A DNA stretch of 64,000 nucleotides from Bacteroidales bacterium (GTDB taxonomy: Bacteria > Bacteroidota > Bacteroidia > Bacteroidales > P3). Shown here one piece after another: positions 18,470 through 26,760 of this stretch. The position numbers and the translations under genes are program-made. Below the pieces are notes generated by a model that was given only the letters and a program-made list of their open reading frames with translations, was not told the origin of the DNA and ran no database searches. The stretch lies in NCBI GenBank assembly GCA_017522065.1, contig JAFXAD010000052.1, positions 24,452 to 88,451 on the forward strand, written 5' to 3'. Positions within the stretch are counted from its first letter, which is position 1, and each line of letters starts with the position of its first letter.

Positions 18470-20373
18470 GACAAGATCGTGTTCAACAATGATAGTATTG
18501 ATTGACAATCAATTCCACAGTCACTGTGCAACTGTTCGACGGATCCGTGTCTTATGAACTTGTCAGGTATGCCGAGCCTTGTCACAACCGGTTCAACGAA
18601 TGACGGCTCCGACGCGCGGCGTTGCTGGTAGTATTCCAGCACCGCACTTCCAAATCCGCCTTCCAGACAACCGTCCTCGACAGTGACCACATGAGCATAA
18701 TGTTGTGCGACATGGTCCAAGATACCAGTATCGAGAGGCTTCACAAAACGCATATCGTAGTGGCCAATCCTGATGTCCTTCTCAGCCAGAGCCGCAACGG
18801 CCTTCGCTGCTTCATTGCCGATGTGCCCTATCGAAAGGATTGCCACCCTCTCCCCTTCTGCAAGACAACGTCCCTTACCTATCTCGAGAGCGTGCATCTC
18901 GTTTTCCCACTCGGCATGTACCGAAGCTCCTCGCGGATAACGTATCATAATCGGCCCGCATTCGTCGGTCTGGGCTGTGAACATCATGTCACGAAGCTCG
19001 TGTTCGTCCATCGGGGCACATATCGTCAGATTTGGTACAGGACGGAATGCAGCGATATCGAATACACCATGATGAGTCGAACCGTCCTCACCGACAATTC
19101 CTGCCCGGTCAAGACACATGACCACATGCAACCGCTGCAGCGCAACATCATGAATAACCTGATCGTATGCTCGTTGCATAAACGACGAATAAATGTTGCA
19201 GAACGGAATCATGCCCTGTGCCGCCAAACCTGCGGCAAAGGTGACTGCATGTTGTTCTGCAATGCCCACATCGAATGCTCTGTCGGGCATACACTCCATC
19301 ATCATGTTGAGCGAACAACCCGTAGGCATTGCCGGCGTTATGCCGACAATCTTGTCGTTTTTGCGGGCCAGCTCAATGATAGTGTGCCCAAAAACATCCT
19401 GATACTTCAGCGGCTGGTTGGTACTGCTGCTTTTCAGCTGTTTGCCCGTCTCGACATCGAAACGTCCCGGAGCATGATATGTGACCGGATTGTTCTCGGC
19501 TGCTTTCAGTCCTTTACCTTTTGTAGTGACTATGTGCAGAAGCTTAGGACCATTGAGTTGTTTGAGCTGCGAAAGCACTTCGACAAGTTGCTGTGTATCG
19601 TGTCCGTCGACTGGTCCGAAATATCGGAATCCAAGCGACTCGAACAAGTTTGCTCCGTCGAGAAGCGACGATTTGAGGGCCGCCAACGATTTCGAGAAAA
19701 AATTCCTGCCCCACGATTGACGCTTGTCTCCGCCCGTGCGACGCCAAACACTCTCCTTGATTTTGTTGTATTGTTCCGACGTAGTGATTTTTACAAGGTA
19801 ACGGCTCAGTCCGCCCACGGCCTTGTCTATCGAGATACCGTTGTCGTTAAGCACAACCAGGATATTTGATTTTGAAACGCCAGCATTGTTAAGAGCCTCA
19901 AAAGCTTCGCCGCCGGTCATCGAGCCATCGCCAATGACGGCAATATGCTGACGGTTTGTGTTCCCTTGCAGTTTAGAAGCAGTAGCCATTCCCAGAGCAG
20001 CAGATATCGAAGTGGACGAATGGCCTGTCCCGAAAGCGTCGTACGGACTTTCGTCCATCCTCGGGAAACCGCTGATACCGCCATAGGTGCGGATTGTAGG
20101 AAATACATCGCGACGGCCGGTGAGTATCTTGTGCGCGTATGCCTGATGGCCTACGTCAAAGACAATCTTGTCGTCGGGTGTATTGAAAACGTAATGCAAT
20201 GCCACGCAGAGTTCAACGGTGCCAAGCGACGATGCCAGATGGCCGGGATGGGTGGAAAGTGTATCTATAATATAGTCACGCAACTCCAATGCCAACTCCG
20301 ACAAATCGGAAATAGGCAGTTTGCGAAGGTCCTCCGGACTGTTAATATTTTCTAAAACAACACCTTTCAACAC
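18466..20373 (-). CDS. dxs: 1-deoxy-D-xylulose-5-phosphate synthase
   Basis: A 635-residue thiamine-diphosphate transketolase-like enzyme joining pyruvate and glyceraldehyde 3-phosphate, the first step of the MEP isoprenoid pathway. The start LPISDLSELALELRDYI, the cofactor motif GDGSMTGGEAFEALNNAG...VLNDNGISID, the middle FFEALGFRY-type stretch (LFESLGFRYFGPVDGHD) and the pyrimidine-domain motif DVGIAEQHAVTFAAGLA are all present. Length is normal. A minus-strand -7 box just upstream (20397-20404) suggests its own promoter. Confidence 0.97.
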   Translation of the reverse strand: MLKGVVLENINSPEDLRKLPISDLSELALELRDYIIDTLSTHPGHLASSLGTVELCVALHYVFNTPDDKIVFDVGHQAYAHKILTGRRDVFPTIRTYGGISGFPRMDESPYDAFGTGHSSTSISAALGMATASKLQGNTNRQHIAVIGDGSMTGGEAFEALNNAGVSKSNILVVLNDNGISIDKAVGGLSRYLVKITTSEQYNKIKESVWRRTGGDKRQSWGRNFFSKSLAALKSSLLDGANLFESLGFRYFGPVDGHDTQQLVEVLSQLKQLNGPKLLHIVTTKGKGLKAAENNPVTYHAPGRFDVETGKQLKSSSTNQPLKYQDVFGHTIIELARKNDKIVGITPAMPTGCSLNMMMECMPDRAFDVGIAEQHAVTFAAGLAAQGMIPFCNIYSSFMQRAYDQVIHDVALQRLHVVMCLDRAGIVGEDGSTHHGVFDIAAFRPVPNLTICAPMDEHELRDMMFTAQTDECGPIMIRYPRGASVHAEWENEMHALEIGKGRCLAEGERVAILSIGHIGNEAAKAVAALAEKDIRIGHYDMRFVKPLDTGILDHVAQHYAHVVTVEDGCLEGGFGSAVLEYYQQRRASEPSFVEPVVTRLGIPDKFIRHGSVEQLHSDCGIDCQSILSLLNTILS

Positions 20374-20396
20374 ATCAGCTTTTTCTGTTCAGAATG

Positions 20397-20404
20397 CAAA
20401 GATA
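20397..20404 (-). promoter_or_regulatory. Promoter -7 box for dxs
   Basis: On the minus strand this reads TATCTTTG followed by C, matching TAnnTTTG. It lies in the 41-base gap after the upstream gene's stop. No convincing TTTG -33 element is seen. Confidence 0.5.
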
Positions 20405-20414
20405 GCAATAAAAA

Positions 20415-21404
20415 TCATTTGTCGACCTGATAAGTTGGAGCAGACTTAGGAAGAGGCTCAAATTCTTTGTTCAGTTTCTGGTCCGAGAGGCGCCCCTGAG
20501 CGCTGTCGCGAAGCTCCCAACGGCCGTTTACAAAGACATACGCCTGCTCTGCACCCGTTGGCACATAGTATTGAGGCAGACCCTCCATTCCCGGAAGCAT
20601 CGGGGCTATCTCGTCGAAGAGGATCATCTTCATCTTCTCCTCATGAGGCACCTGCATATTGATTGTGCGTCCGTTCTTTTTGATTTTCTTGTTCTCGTAT
20701 GTCCGTACAATCTGTTCGTCGAAGCGGACATTGACCATGGCATTGCGCGAATACTCCAGAACCACACGGCGAAGGTTCTTCTCGCGACGGAACAGGGCTT
20801 GCCCAAACTGGGGCCGCGAGCTGCTGGAACGGAACAATATGGGTTCGATGACTTTGCGTTGCGTCAAAGCGTTGACACCTGTCCAACCCAATAGTGTGTA
20901 AAAAACTTTCCCGTCATATTTGGTTTCGACAAGCTCCTGATATACACTGCCCAACCAGTTTTCGGGTCCTAAAACGACTTCGTTGACAGAGATGAGTTCG
21001 TCCGACTTGTCGTTAAGTATATAGACATCGTAGCCTCCCGACTTTTCGCTATACGACTGGACGAACCCGAAGCACTCGTATTCGCCGTTATCGCGTACCA
21101 CCGGCCACGTGATGATGCGGAATTGGCGGTCGCTCGAGGTGAGTACCGACACGTAATTCCCGAAATTCCAATCCCAATAGAACGACTCATCCACATGGAG
21201 GGCTTCGTCCATCAATTGCACAAACTGCTCATTGGCATTATATCGTTCGTTGTCTGTCGGAGCATCCTTGATTTTTTCGACAAGAGGTTGCATATTGCGC
21301 TCATACGCACTCATGACGTCCTTGTTCTGCGCCGGCAGAATAGTCCCCAGCGGGCACATCGACAGAACGAAAATACAAATATACAATATTTTACGCGTTT
21401 TCAT
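20415..21404 (-). CDS. Secreted protein of unknown function, Bacteroidales type
   Basis: A 329-residue exported protein with signal peptide (KILYICIFVLSMCPLGTILPAQ). The mature part begins with a helical region (MSAYERNMQPLVEKIKDAP) and then beta-rich segments such as NYVSVLTSSDRQFRIITWPV and VFYTLLGWTGVNALTQRKVIEPI, ending in YVFVNGRWELRDSAQG. The pattern FYTLLGWTG...K..EPI recurs in uncharacterised Bacteroidota proteins, but I cannot name a family. It is divergent from dapD over a 113-base gap and is read toward dxs, which has its own promoter. Confidence 0.75.
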   Translation of the reverse strand: MKTRKILYICIFVLSMCPLGTILPAQNKDVMSAYERNMQPLVEKIKDAPTDNERYNANEQFVQLMDEALHVDESFYWDWNFGNYVSVLTSSDRQFRIITWPVVRDNGEYECFGFVQSYSEKSGGYDVYILNDKSDELISVNEVVLGPENWLGSVYQELVETKYDGKVFYTLLGWTGVNALTQRKVIEPILFRSSSSRPQFGQALFRREKNLRRVVLEYSRNAMVNVRFDEQIVRTYENKKIKKNGRTINMQVPHEEKMKMILFDEIAPMLPGMEGLPQYYVPTGAEQAYVFVNGRWELRDSAQGRLSDQKLNKEFEPLPKSAPTYQVDK

Positions 21405-21460
21405 CTCAAGGCAGAGTTTTTATTTAAGTAATTTGTTTACCTAATAACAATTTAAATTAG

Positions 21461-21468
21461 TATTTTTG
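21461..21468 (+). promoter_or_regulatory. Promoter -7 box for dapD
   Basis: TATTTTTG, a TAnnTTTG match, 50 bases before the dapD ATG. A TTTG at 21432-21435 is 25 bases upstream, longer than the usual 19-22 spacing, so the -33 element is doubtful. Confidence 0.5.
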
Positions 21469-21517
21469 TAATTACTCAAAAAAAACGTTTTTATTGTAAA
21501 TTATTGAAAAAAAATAG

Positions 21518-22327
21518 ATGACACAACAAGAACTCATTGAAAATGCATTCGAAAACCGCGAGTTGCTCAACAATACCGAAGTAAAAGAGGCCGTCAACGA
21601 CGTCATTAGCCAGCTCGACAAAGGTCTGCTGCGTGTAGCCCAATCCGATGGCACGCAGTGGCATGTCAACGAGTGGGTCAAGAAAGCCGTTCTGCTATAT
21701 TTTCCCATGTGCGGCATGCAGACCATTGAAGCCGGACCGTTTGAATATCATGACAAAATACCACTCAAAAGAGACTATGCCTCGCAAGGTGTAAGGGTTG
21801 TTCCTCCGGCCACAGCGCGATATGGGTCATACCTTGCACCCGGTGTTGTCATGATGCCGTCGTACGTCAACATCGGAGCTTACGTCGATTCCGGGACGAT
21901 GGTCGACACGTGGGCCACAGTAGGCAGCTGTGCCCAAATCGGCAAAAACGTACACCTTAGTGGCGGTGTCGGAATCGGCGGCGTTCTCGAACCCGTACAG
22001 GCAGCACCTGTCATCATCGAAGACCACTGCTTCATCGGTTCCCGCAGCATCGTGGTTGAGGGTGCTCACATCGGTGCCGAAGCCGTGCTTGGTGCCAACA
22101 CCGTAATAACCGGCAGCACCCACATCATCGACGTCAGCAATTCCGAGCCCGTCTACTACAGCGGCTATGTGCCTCCTCGCAGCGTGGTGATTCCCGGCAG
22201 CTACCTCAAGCATTTTCCGGCAGGCGACTACTCCGTAAGCTGTGCGCTTATCATCGGACAGCGCAAAGAGAGTACCGACAAAAAGACCTCCCTCAACTCG
22301 GCTTTGCGCGAGTTCGGAATCAGCTGA
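21518..22327 (+). CDS. dapD: 2,3,4,5-tetrahydropyridine-2,6-dicarboxylate N-succinyltransferase
   Basis: A 269-residue left-handed beta-helix acyltransferase of the lysine and diaminopimelate pathway; it succinylates tetrahydrodipicolinate with succinyl-CoA. The N-terminal helical part (ENAFENRELLNNTEVKEAV) is followed by hexapeptide repeats: PGVVMMPSYVNIGAYVDSGTM, GSCAQIGKNVHLSGGVGIGGV, and the C-terminal PVYYSGYVPPRSVVIPGSY. It points to the succinylase branch for DAP synthesis, alongside asd at 60044. A -7 promoter box lies just upstream. Confidence 0.96.
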   Translation: MTQQELIENAFENRELLNNTEVKEAVNDVISQLDKGLLRVAQSDGTQWHVNEWVKKAVLLYFPMCGMQTIEAGPFEYHDKIPLKRDYASQGVRVVPPATARYGSYLAPGVVMMPSYVNIGAYVDSGTMVDTWATVGSCAQIGKNVHLSGGVGIGGVLEPVQAAPVIIEDHCFIGSRSIVVEGAHIGAEAVLGANTVITGSTHIIDVSNSEPVYYSGYVPPRSVVIPGSYLKHFPAGDYSVSCALIIGQRKESTDKKTSLNSALREFGIS

Positions 22328-22403
22328 TTTCCCGAAACTCATGATAGTTTCCAAACACACACAAACTGCACAAAAATTTCTTCACGCCCCAAAAACACAA
22401 ACA

Positions 22404-22769
22404 ATGAAACGTTCCTTTCTTTTTGTCGCACTGCTGTTCACCGTCTTTGCATCATGCAAAAATTACGAAGATTTCGATTTTACAGGCTCAGTCGTTGACT
22501 ACGAGATGTGCAACGGCATCTCGGAAATCGGTTATGCCGTGGCCCTTACAAGTCCGGACACCATAGGGGGCGACTACACCACACGCGAAATGCAGCAATT
22601 CCAAAACGTGGTTGTCATTTACGGTTCCGACAGGATGCTCCATAGCGGCGACAAGATATCAGGAAGAATATACTTGGACCCCGGCCATTCGGAAGCCGAA
22701 TGCAACTACCATTACAACGACCGCGATGTGCCGGAAGCTGTCTTCACAAAGCTGTCGGTCGAGAAATAG
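22404..22769 (+). CDS. Small lipoprotein, function unknown
   Basis: A 121-residue protein with a lipoprotein signal (MKRSFLFVALLFTVFASC). The mature domain is beta-rich: FTGSVVDYEMCNGISEIGYAVAL, FQNVVVIYGSDRMLHSGDKISGRIYLDP. It resembles small OB-like or immunoglobulin-like periplasmic domains, but I do not recognise a family. I placed the start at the ATG at 22404, which gives the signal peptide; a longer frame overlapping dapD is not credible. It lies 76 bases downstream of dapD and is probably cotranscribed. Confidence 0.8.
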   Translation: MKRSFLFVALLFTVFASCKNYEDFDFTGSVVDYEMCNGISEIGYAVALTSPDTIGGDYTTREMQQFQNVVVIYGSDRMLHSGDKISGRIYLDPGHSEAECNYHYNDRDVPEAVFTKLSVEK

Positions 22770-22785
22770 CGCATTTCCACCGCTG

Positions 22786-23205
22786 TCACGTGCTGAAATA
22801 ACGCACTATCAACAAAATCAGAATCAAGGCTGTCAACAGCAGCATCAGATACCCATGATTGTGCAGCGGCCTGAGCAACTTGCCTAAGCGGCGACGCTCT
22901 GCCCCTTTTGCAACCACAACCATCTTTCGCTCGCCGTCCTGGAGTTCCTCCTCCACATGGAGCGGCATCGGTGCAGCCAACAGGCTGTACTGCAGCGTTT
23001 GGTCAAAATCCACCACCGACACATCTTCCGGCATGGAAACAATTGCATAATAACGTCTTATAAAGCCTTTGCCCGAATCACTCCGGGCAAAGGCTCGATA
23101 GACTGTACCTGAGGAGGTTTCCGACACTACCGACTCGATATGGTAACGTCGAAGTGTTCCCTCTATCAGGCCTCCTATTGCGGGCGATGTTGGTTTTGTG
23201 TCCAT
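22786..23205 (-). CDS. Tail-anchored small protein with a kinase N-lobe-like start
   Basis: A 139-residue protein with a single C-terminal membrane span (YLMLLLTALILILLIVRYF) ending 3 residues before the stop, so a tail anchor. Residues 14-60 (LIEGTLRRYHIESVVSETSS, then GTVYRAFARSD) resemble the glycine-rich loop of Ser/Thr protein kinases, but the ATP-binding lysine position in YYAIVSMPE appears to be Val and no catalytic lobe follows. It is 18 bases downstream of alaS on the same strand. The kinase resemblance is my own reading and uncertain; it may be coincidental. Confidence 0.65.
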   Translation of the reverse strand: MDTKPTSPAIGGLIEGTLRRYHIESVVSETSSGTVYRAFARSDSGKGFIRRYYAIVSMPEDVSVVDFDQTLQYSLLAAPMPLHVEEELQDGERKMVVVAKGAERRRLGKLLRPLHNHGYLMLLLTALILILLIVRYFST

Positions 23206-23223
23206 TTTTTCCGAACGACGATG

Positions 23224-25869
23224 CTATCGTTTGTTTATCATCTCAACAGCAAGAGCAATGGCACGGTCGAGGCCGTCAGGGTTCTTGCCTCCTGCGGTAG
23301 CGTATGCGGGCTGTCCGCCGCCGCCACCCTGTATTTCCTTGCCCGATGCACGCACGATGGCCACTGCATCAAGACCGGAATCGATGCGGTTCTGTCCAAG
23401 ACATATCATCAGCTGGGGCTTGTCGGCCACCACACTGCCAAGCACAAGGGCCATGTCGGGATTGTCGTTGCGCAACTGCATGACACCATCCTTGAGTTGC
23501 ATGAGGTCGCAATCCATCCGCTTGGCAACCAGCATGTCCTTGCTCAACTCGGACGACAGCGAACCGCATATCGAAGCCACTCTTTCCTTTTGGAACGATG
23601 CAATCTGGCTGCGCAGCTGAGCGTTCTCATCCTGCAGGCGTTCGATGGCGACGGCGAGGTCTTTGGGATTCTTCAATAGTCCTTTTGCTGCTTCGAGCTG
23701 GTCTTGCAGGCTGTCGACATAACGCGCTGCACCGCCACCGGTTACAGCCTCGATACGACGCATACCGGCAGCAACAGCTCCCTCACTTACAATGCGCAGC
23801 GAGCCGATGTGACCAGTATTGTCTGTATGCGTTCCGCCACAGAATTCAACACTGTCGCCAAATTTAATCACACGCACCTTGTCGCCGTATTTTTCTCCGA
23901 ACAGTGCCATTGCACCGAGTTTGCGAGCCTCGTCGATGGGCATTGCACGATGCTCTTCAAGGGGTATGGCATGCCAAATGTCGATATTGACTTGCTTCTC
24001 AATTTCACGGATTTCCTCCTTGGTGAGCTTTGCAAAGTGCGAGAAGTCGAAACGGAGGCGCTGGTCGTCGACGAGCGAACCTTTCTGTTCGACATGAGTT
24101 CCAAGCACATTACGCAACGCCTTATGGAGCAAGTGTGTAGCACTATGGTTGCACTGGATGGCAAAACGGCGGCAACGGTCCACCTCGGCTTTGAATGTGG
24201 CCTTCAGGTCTGAAGGAAGCTTAGTTACGATATGTACAATCAGATTGTTTTCTTTCTTTGTGTCAACTATCGGGAGCACCTCGTTGCCGTGTCCGATGGT
24301 TCCGACATCGCCCACCTGTCCGCCACCTTCACCATAGAAGGGCGTGCGGTCGAAAACAAGCTGGTAGAATTCACGGTCCTTGGTACGCACATGACGGTAG
24401 CGGACAATGTGCACGTCGCACACAAGTTCATCATACCCGACAAATTCCTGTTCGACGTTGGGCACAATCTCCACCCAGTCGTCGTTTTCGGTTTTTGCTG
24501 CTGCGCGGCTGCGGTCTTTCTGCTGGGCAAGTCCCTTCGAGAATCCTTCCATGTCGACGCTCCATCCTTTCTCGGAGGCCATAAGTTGCGTGAGGTCGAT
24601 CGGGAAACCGTAGGTGTCGAACAGCTCGAAAGCAAAGGCTCCGTCGATAACCTTTTCGACTTTCACCTTCTGCTCACATGCTTCGCATGTCGTCTCGCAC
24701 TCGGATGCTTTAGCAATATAGTTCTCAAATTTCAGTATGCCATTCGACAGTGTTCTGAGGAACGACTGCTCTTCTTCCTGTATAATACGCACCACAAGTT
24801 CCTGCTGCTTGGCCAGTTCTGGGAACTGTGCACCCATCTGGCCGACGAGGGTCGGCACGAGCGTGTGGAGGAACGGTTCCTTGAAGCCGAGGAAGGTATA
24901 GCCGTAACGCACAGCGCGACGGAGGATTCGGCGGATTACGTATCCGGCTTTTGCATTGGAGGGCAGCTGGCCGTCTGCTATCGAGAAGCTGACGGCACGC
25001 AGATGGTCGGCACAGACGCGCATGGCGACATCAGCTTGCTCGTTGTCGCCATACTTGAAGCCCGACTTCGTTGCAAGTTCCTGAATCAATGGTTGGAAAA
25101 TATCGGTGTCATAGTTCGATTTTTTGCCCTGCATCACCATGCAGAGACGCTCGAAACCCATTCCCGTGTCGATATGTTTGGCCTTCAGCGGCTCGAGGGT
25201 TCCGTTGGCCAGTCGGTTGTATTGCATGAAGACGAGGTTCCAGATTTCGATGACGAGAGGATTGTCCTTGTTGACGAGCTGTGCACCAGGCAATTTGGCT
25301 TTTTCTGCATCGTCGCGCAGGTCCACATGAATCTCGCTGCAAGGACCGCAGGGCCCCTGTTCGCCCATCTCCCAGAAATTGTCTTTCTTCGAACCTTTAA
25401 GGATGTGGTCTTCCGGCACATGCGCTTTCCAGAGCTCGTAGGCTTCGGTATCCATACCCAAGCCCTCCTTTTCGTCGCCTCCGAACACGGTGACATACAG
25501 GTTACGCTTGTCGATTTTCATCACATCGGTGAGGAACTCCCAGCCGTATGCTATGGCCTCCTTCTTGAAGTAGTCGCCAAAGCTCCAGTTTCCAAGCATC
25601 TCGAACATCGTGTGGTGATATGTATCGTGGCCCACCTCTTCCAGGTCGTTGTGTTTTCCACTGACGCGCAAGCATTTCTGCGAATCGCACACGCGCGGGT
25701 ATTGAGCAGGGGCATTGCCGAGAAAAATATCCTTGAACTGGTTCATGCCTGCATTGCAGAACATAAGCGTCGGGTCATTCTTCACAACCATCGGGGCCGA
25801 CGGTACGATATGATGATTCTTAGATTCAAAAAATTTAAGGAATTGGGTACGTATTTCGTTTGAAGTCAT
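23224..25869 (-). CDS. alaS: Alanyl-tRNA synthetase
   Basis: An 881-residue class II synthetase. The catalytic domain starts MTSNEIRTQFLKFFESKNHH and contains PTLMFCNAGMNQFKDIFLG and the class II motif 2 region RKHNDLEEVG-like (VSGKHNDLEEVGHDTYHHTMFEMLGNWSFGD is read across two motifs). The editing domain has the zinc ligands HSATHLLH near residue 565 and CGGTHTDNTG near residue 670. The C-terminal DHHA1-type domain (GGGGGQPAYATAGG) closes the protein. Length is normal. Its ATG is preceded by a long array of polar repeats. Confidence 0.97.
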   Translation of the reverse strand: MTSNEIRTQFLKFFESKNHHIVPSAPMVVKNDPTLMFCNAGMNQFKDIFLGNAPAQYPRVCDSQKCLRVSGKHNDLEEVGHDTYHHTMFEMLGNWSFGDYFKKEAIAYGWEFLTDVMKIDKRNLYVTVFGGDEKEGLGMDTEAYELWKAHVPEDHILKGSKKDNFWEMGEQGPCGPCSEIHVDLRDDAEKAKLPGAQLVNKDNPLVIEIWNLVFMQYNRLANGTLEPLKAKHIDTGMGFERLCMVMQGKKSNYDTDIFQPLIQELATKSGFKYGDNEQADVAMRVCADHLRAVSFSIADGQLPSNAKAGYVIRRILRRAVRYGYTFLGFKEPFLHTLVPTLVGQMGAQFPELAKQQELVVRIIQEEEQSFLRTLSNGILKFENYIAKASECETTCEACEQKVKVEKVIDGAFAFELFDTYGFPIDLTQLMASEKGWSVDMEGFSKGLAQQKDRSRAAAKTENDDWVEIVPNVEQEFVGYDELVCDVHIVRYRHVRTKDREFYQLVFDRTPFYGEGGGQVGDVGTIGHGNEVLPIVDTKKENNLIVHIVTKLPSDLKATFKAEVDRCRRFAIQCNHSATHLLHKALRNVLGTHVEQKGSLVDDQRLRFDFSHFAKLTKEEIREIEKQVNIDIWHAIPLEEHRAMPIDEARKLGAMALFGEKYGDKVRVIKFGDSVEFCGGTHTDNTGHIGSLRIVSEGAVAAGMRRIEAVTGGGAARYVDSLQDQLEAAKGLLKNPKDLAVAIERLQDENAQLRSQIASFQKERVASICGSLSSELSKDMLVAKRMDCDLMQLKDGVMQLRNDNPDMALVLGSVVADKPQLMICLGQNRIDSGLDAVAIVRASGKEIQGGGGGQPAYATAGGKNPDGLDRAIALAVEMINKR

Positions 25870-26269
25870 TATATATAAGGGTTAAAAGGTTAAAGGGTTT
25901 TAGGGTTAAAAGGTTATAGGGTTATAGGGTTTTAGGGTTTAAAGTTAAGGTTAAGGTTAAGGTTAAAGGGTTAAAGAGGACAGCTACATTCGTGTAATTC
26001 GTTGGTCGTGTGCGACCATTCGCGAAGATAGAGACCAAGTAAATATTCGTTCAATTCGTGATATTCGTGTTCAAAAAATATGAAAGATTTTTAAAACTAT
26101 TTTCGAACGATTTTGAGCGCAGCGACCAAAATAATTATTCGTGATATTCGTGTTCAAATAAGGGGTTATAGGGTTTTAGGGTTAAAGGGTTATAGGGTTA
26201 AAAGGTTATAGGGGTATAGCTTTCCGTTTTCCGTTCTCCGTTCTCAGTTCTCAGTTCTCAGTTCTTAAT
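25870..26269 (-). repeat. 400-base repeat-filled leader of alaS
   Basis: No gene is present. From the alaS side the region holds: CCCTTTAACC/CCCTAAAACCC arrays (25877-25975), one ~100-base dispersed element with a GGTCG/CGACC hairpin (25976-26077), a short segment TTTTGAGCGCAGCGACC (26110-26127), a second array (26161-26215) and a short CAGTTCT array just after the stop of the groES-like gene (26240-26265). On the + strand GGG runs at 26162, 26171, 26179, 26187 and 26195 are separated by exactly five bases, a G-quadruplex pattern on the template strand of alaS. Confidence 0.9.
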
Positions 26270-26629
26270 TCAGAATTCGTCGCGTTCGACGAGTAGTATT
26301 GCACTTTGAGGTACTATATAATATTTTTCGCCCTCATATTTTATCTCGACGGCACTTTTCTGCACGAACAGGGCCAGGTCGCCCGGCTGCACCTGCAACG
26401 GCAGATAGCGCGGCCCGTTGTCCTTGGGGTTCCACGGCTCGTCATCGTTCATATTCGGCAAAGCATAGCCCGGACCGCACTTGAGGATGTAGCCCGACTG
26501 TATCTCTTCCTTGTCCTGGTAACCGGCCGGAAGGTAAAGCCCGCTCTTGGTGCGTTGCGATGCCGTCCCTTGCTGAATCAGGACACGGTCTCCAATTACT
26601 ATCAGTTTATCTAAATTCTTGTGTGACAT
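26270..26629 (-). CDS. GroES-like co-chaperonin (orphan)
   Basis: A 119-residue Cpn10-fold protein, a little longer than normal GroES (about 90-97). The pattern LIVIGDRVLIQQGTASQRTKSGLYLPAG matches the GroES start and mobile loop region (usually T..GI.LP), and VQPGDLALFVQKSAVEIKYEGEKYYIV followed by AILLVE matches the C-terminal barrel. A central insertion (ALPNMNDDEPWNPKDNGPRYL) is unlike housekeeping GroES. No groEL is in the window, so it is probably a paralogue with a specialised role. Repeats flank it on both sides. Confidence 0.82.
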   Translation of the reverse strand: MSHKNLDKLIVIGDRVLIQQGTASQRTKSGLYLPAGYQDKEEIQSGYILKCGPGYALPNMNDDEPWNPKDNGPRYLPLQVQPGDLALFVQKSAVEIKYEGEKYYIVPQSAILLVERDEF

Positions 26630-26760
26630 TGTTTGTTCTGATATTCCGTACGAAAACGAAAGGGTTATAGGGTTAAAGGGTTTGAAGGGTTTCAGTTCTC
26701 AGTTCTCAGTTCTCAGTTCTCAGTTCTCAGTTCTCACATCTCACATCTTCGTTCTCCGCT
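26630..26760 (-). repeat. Composite repeat between glf and the groES-like gene
   Basis: Read in the sense (minus) direction from the glf stop: a short GGAGAACGAAGATGTGAGATG junction, six or so copies of TGAGAAC (26694-26742), then CTGAAACCCTTCAAACCC, then CCCTTTAACCCTATAACCC, reaching within about 35 bases of the next start. The order of modules is the same as at 44515-44684 and 48384-48569. Confidence 0.9.

Noticed and set aside
24232-25863. 543-codon plus-strand frame
   Set aside because: It is the complement of alaS and carries no motifs.
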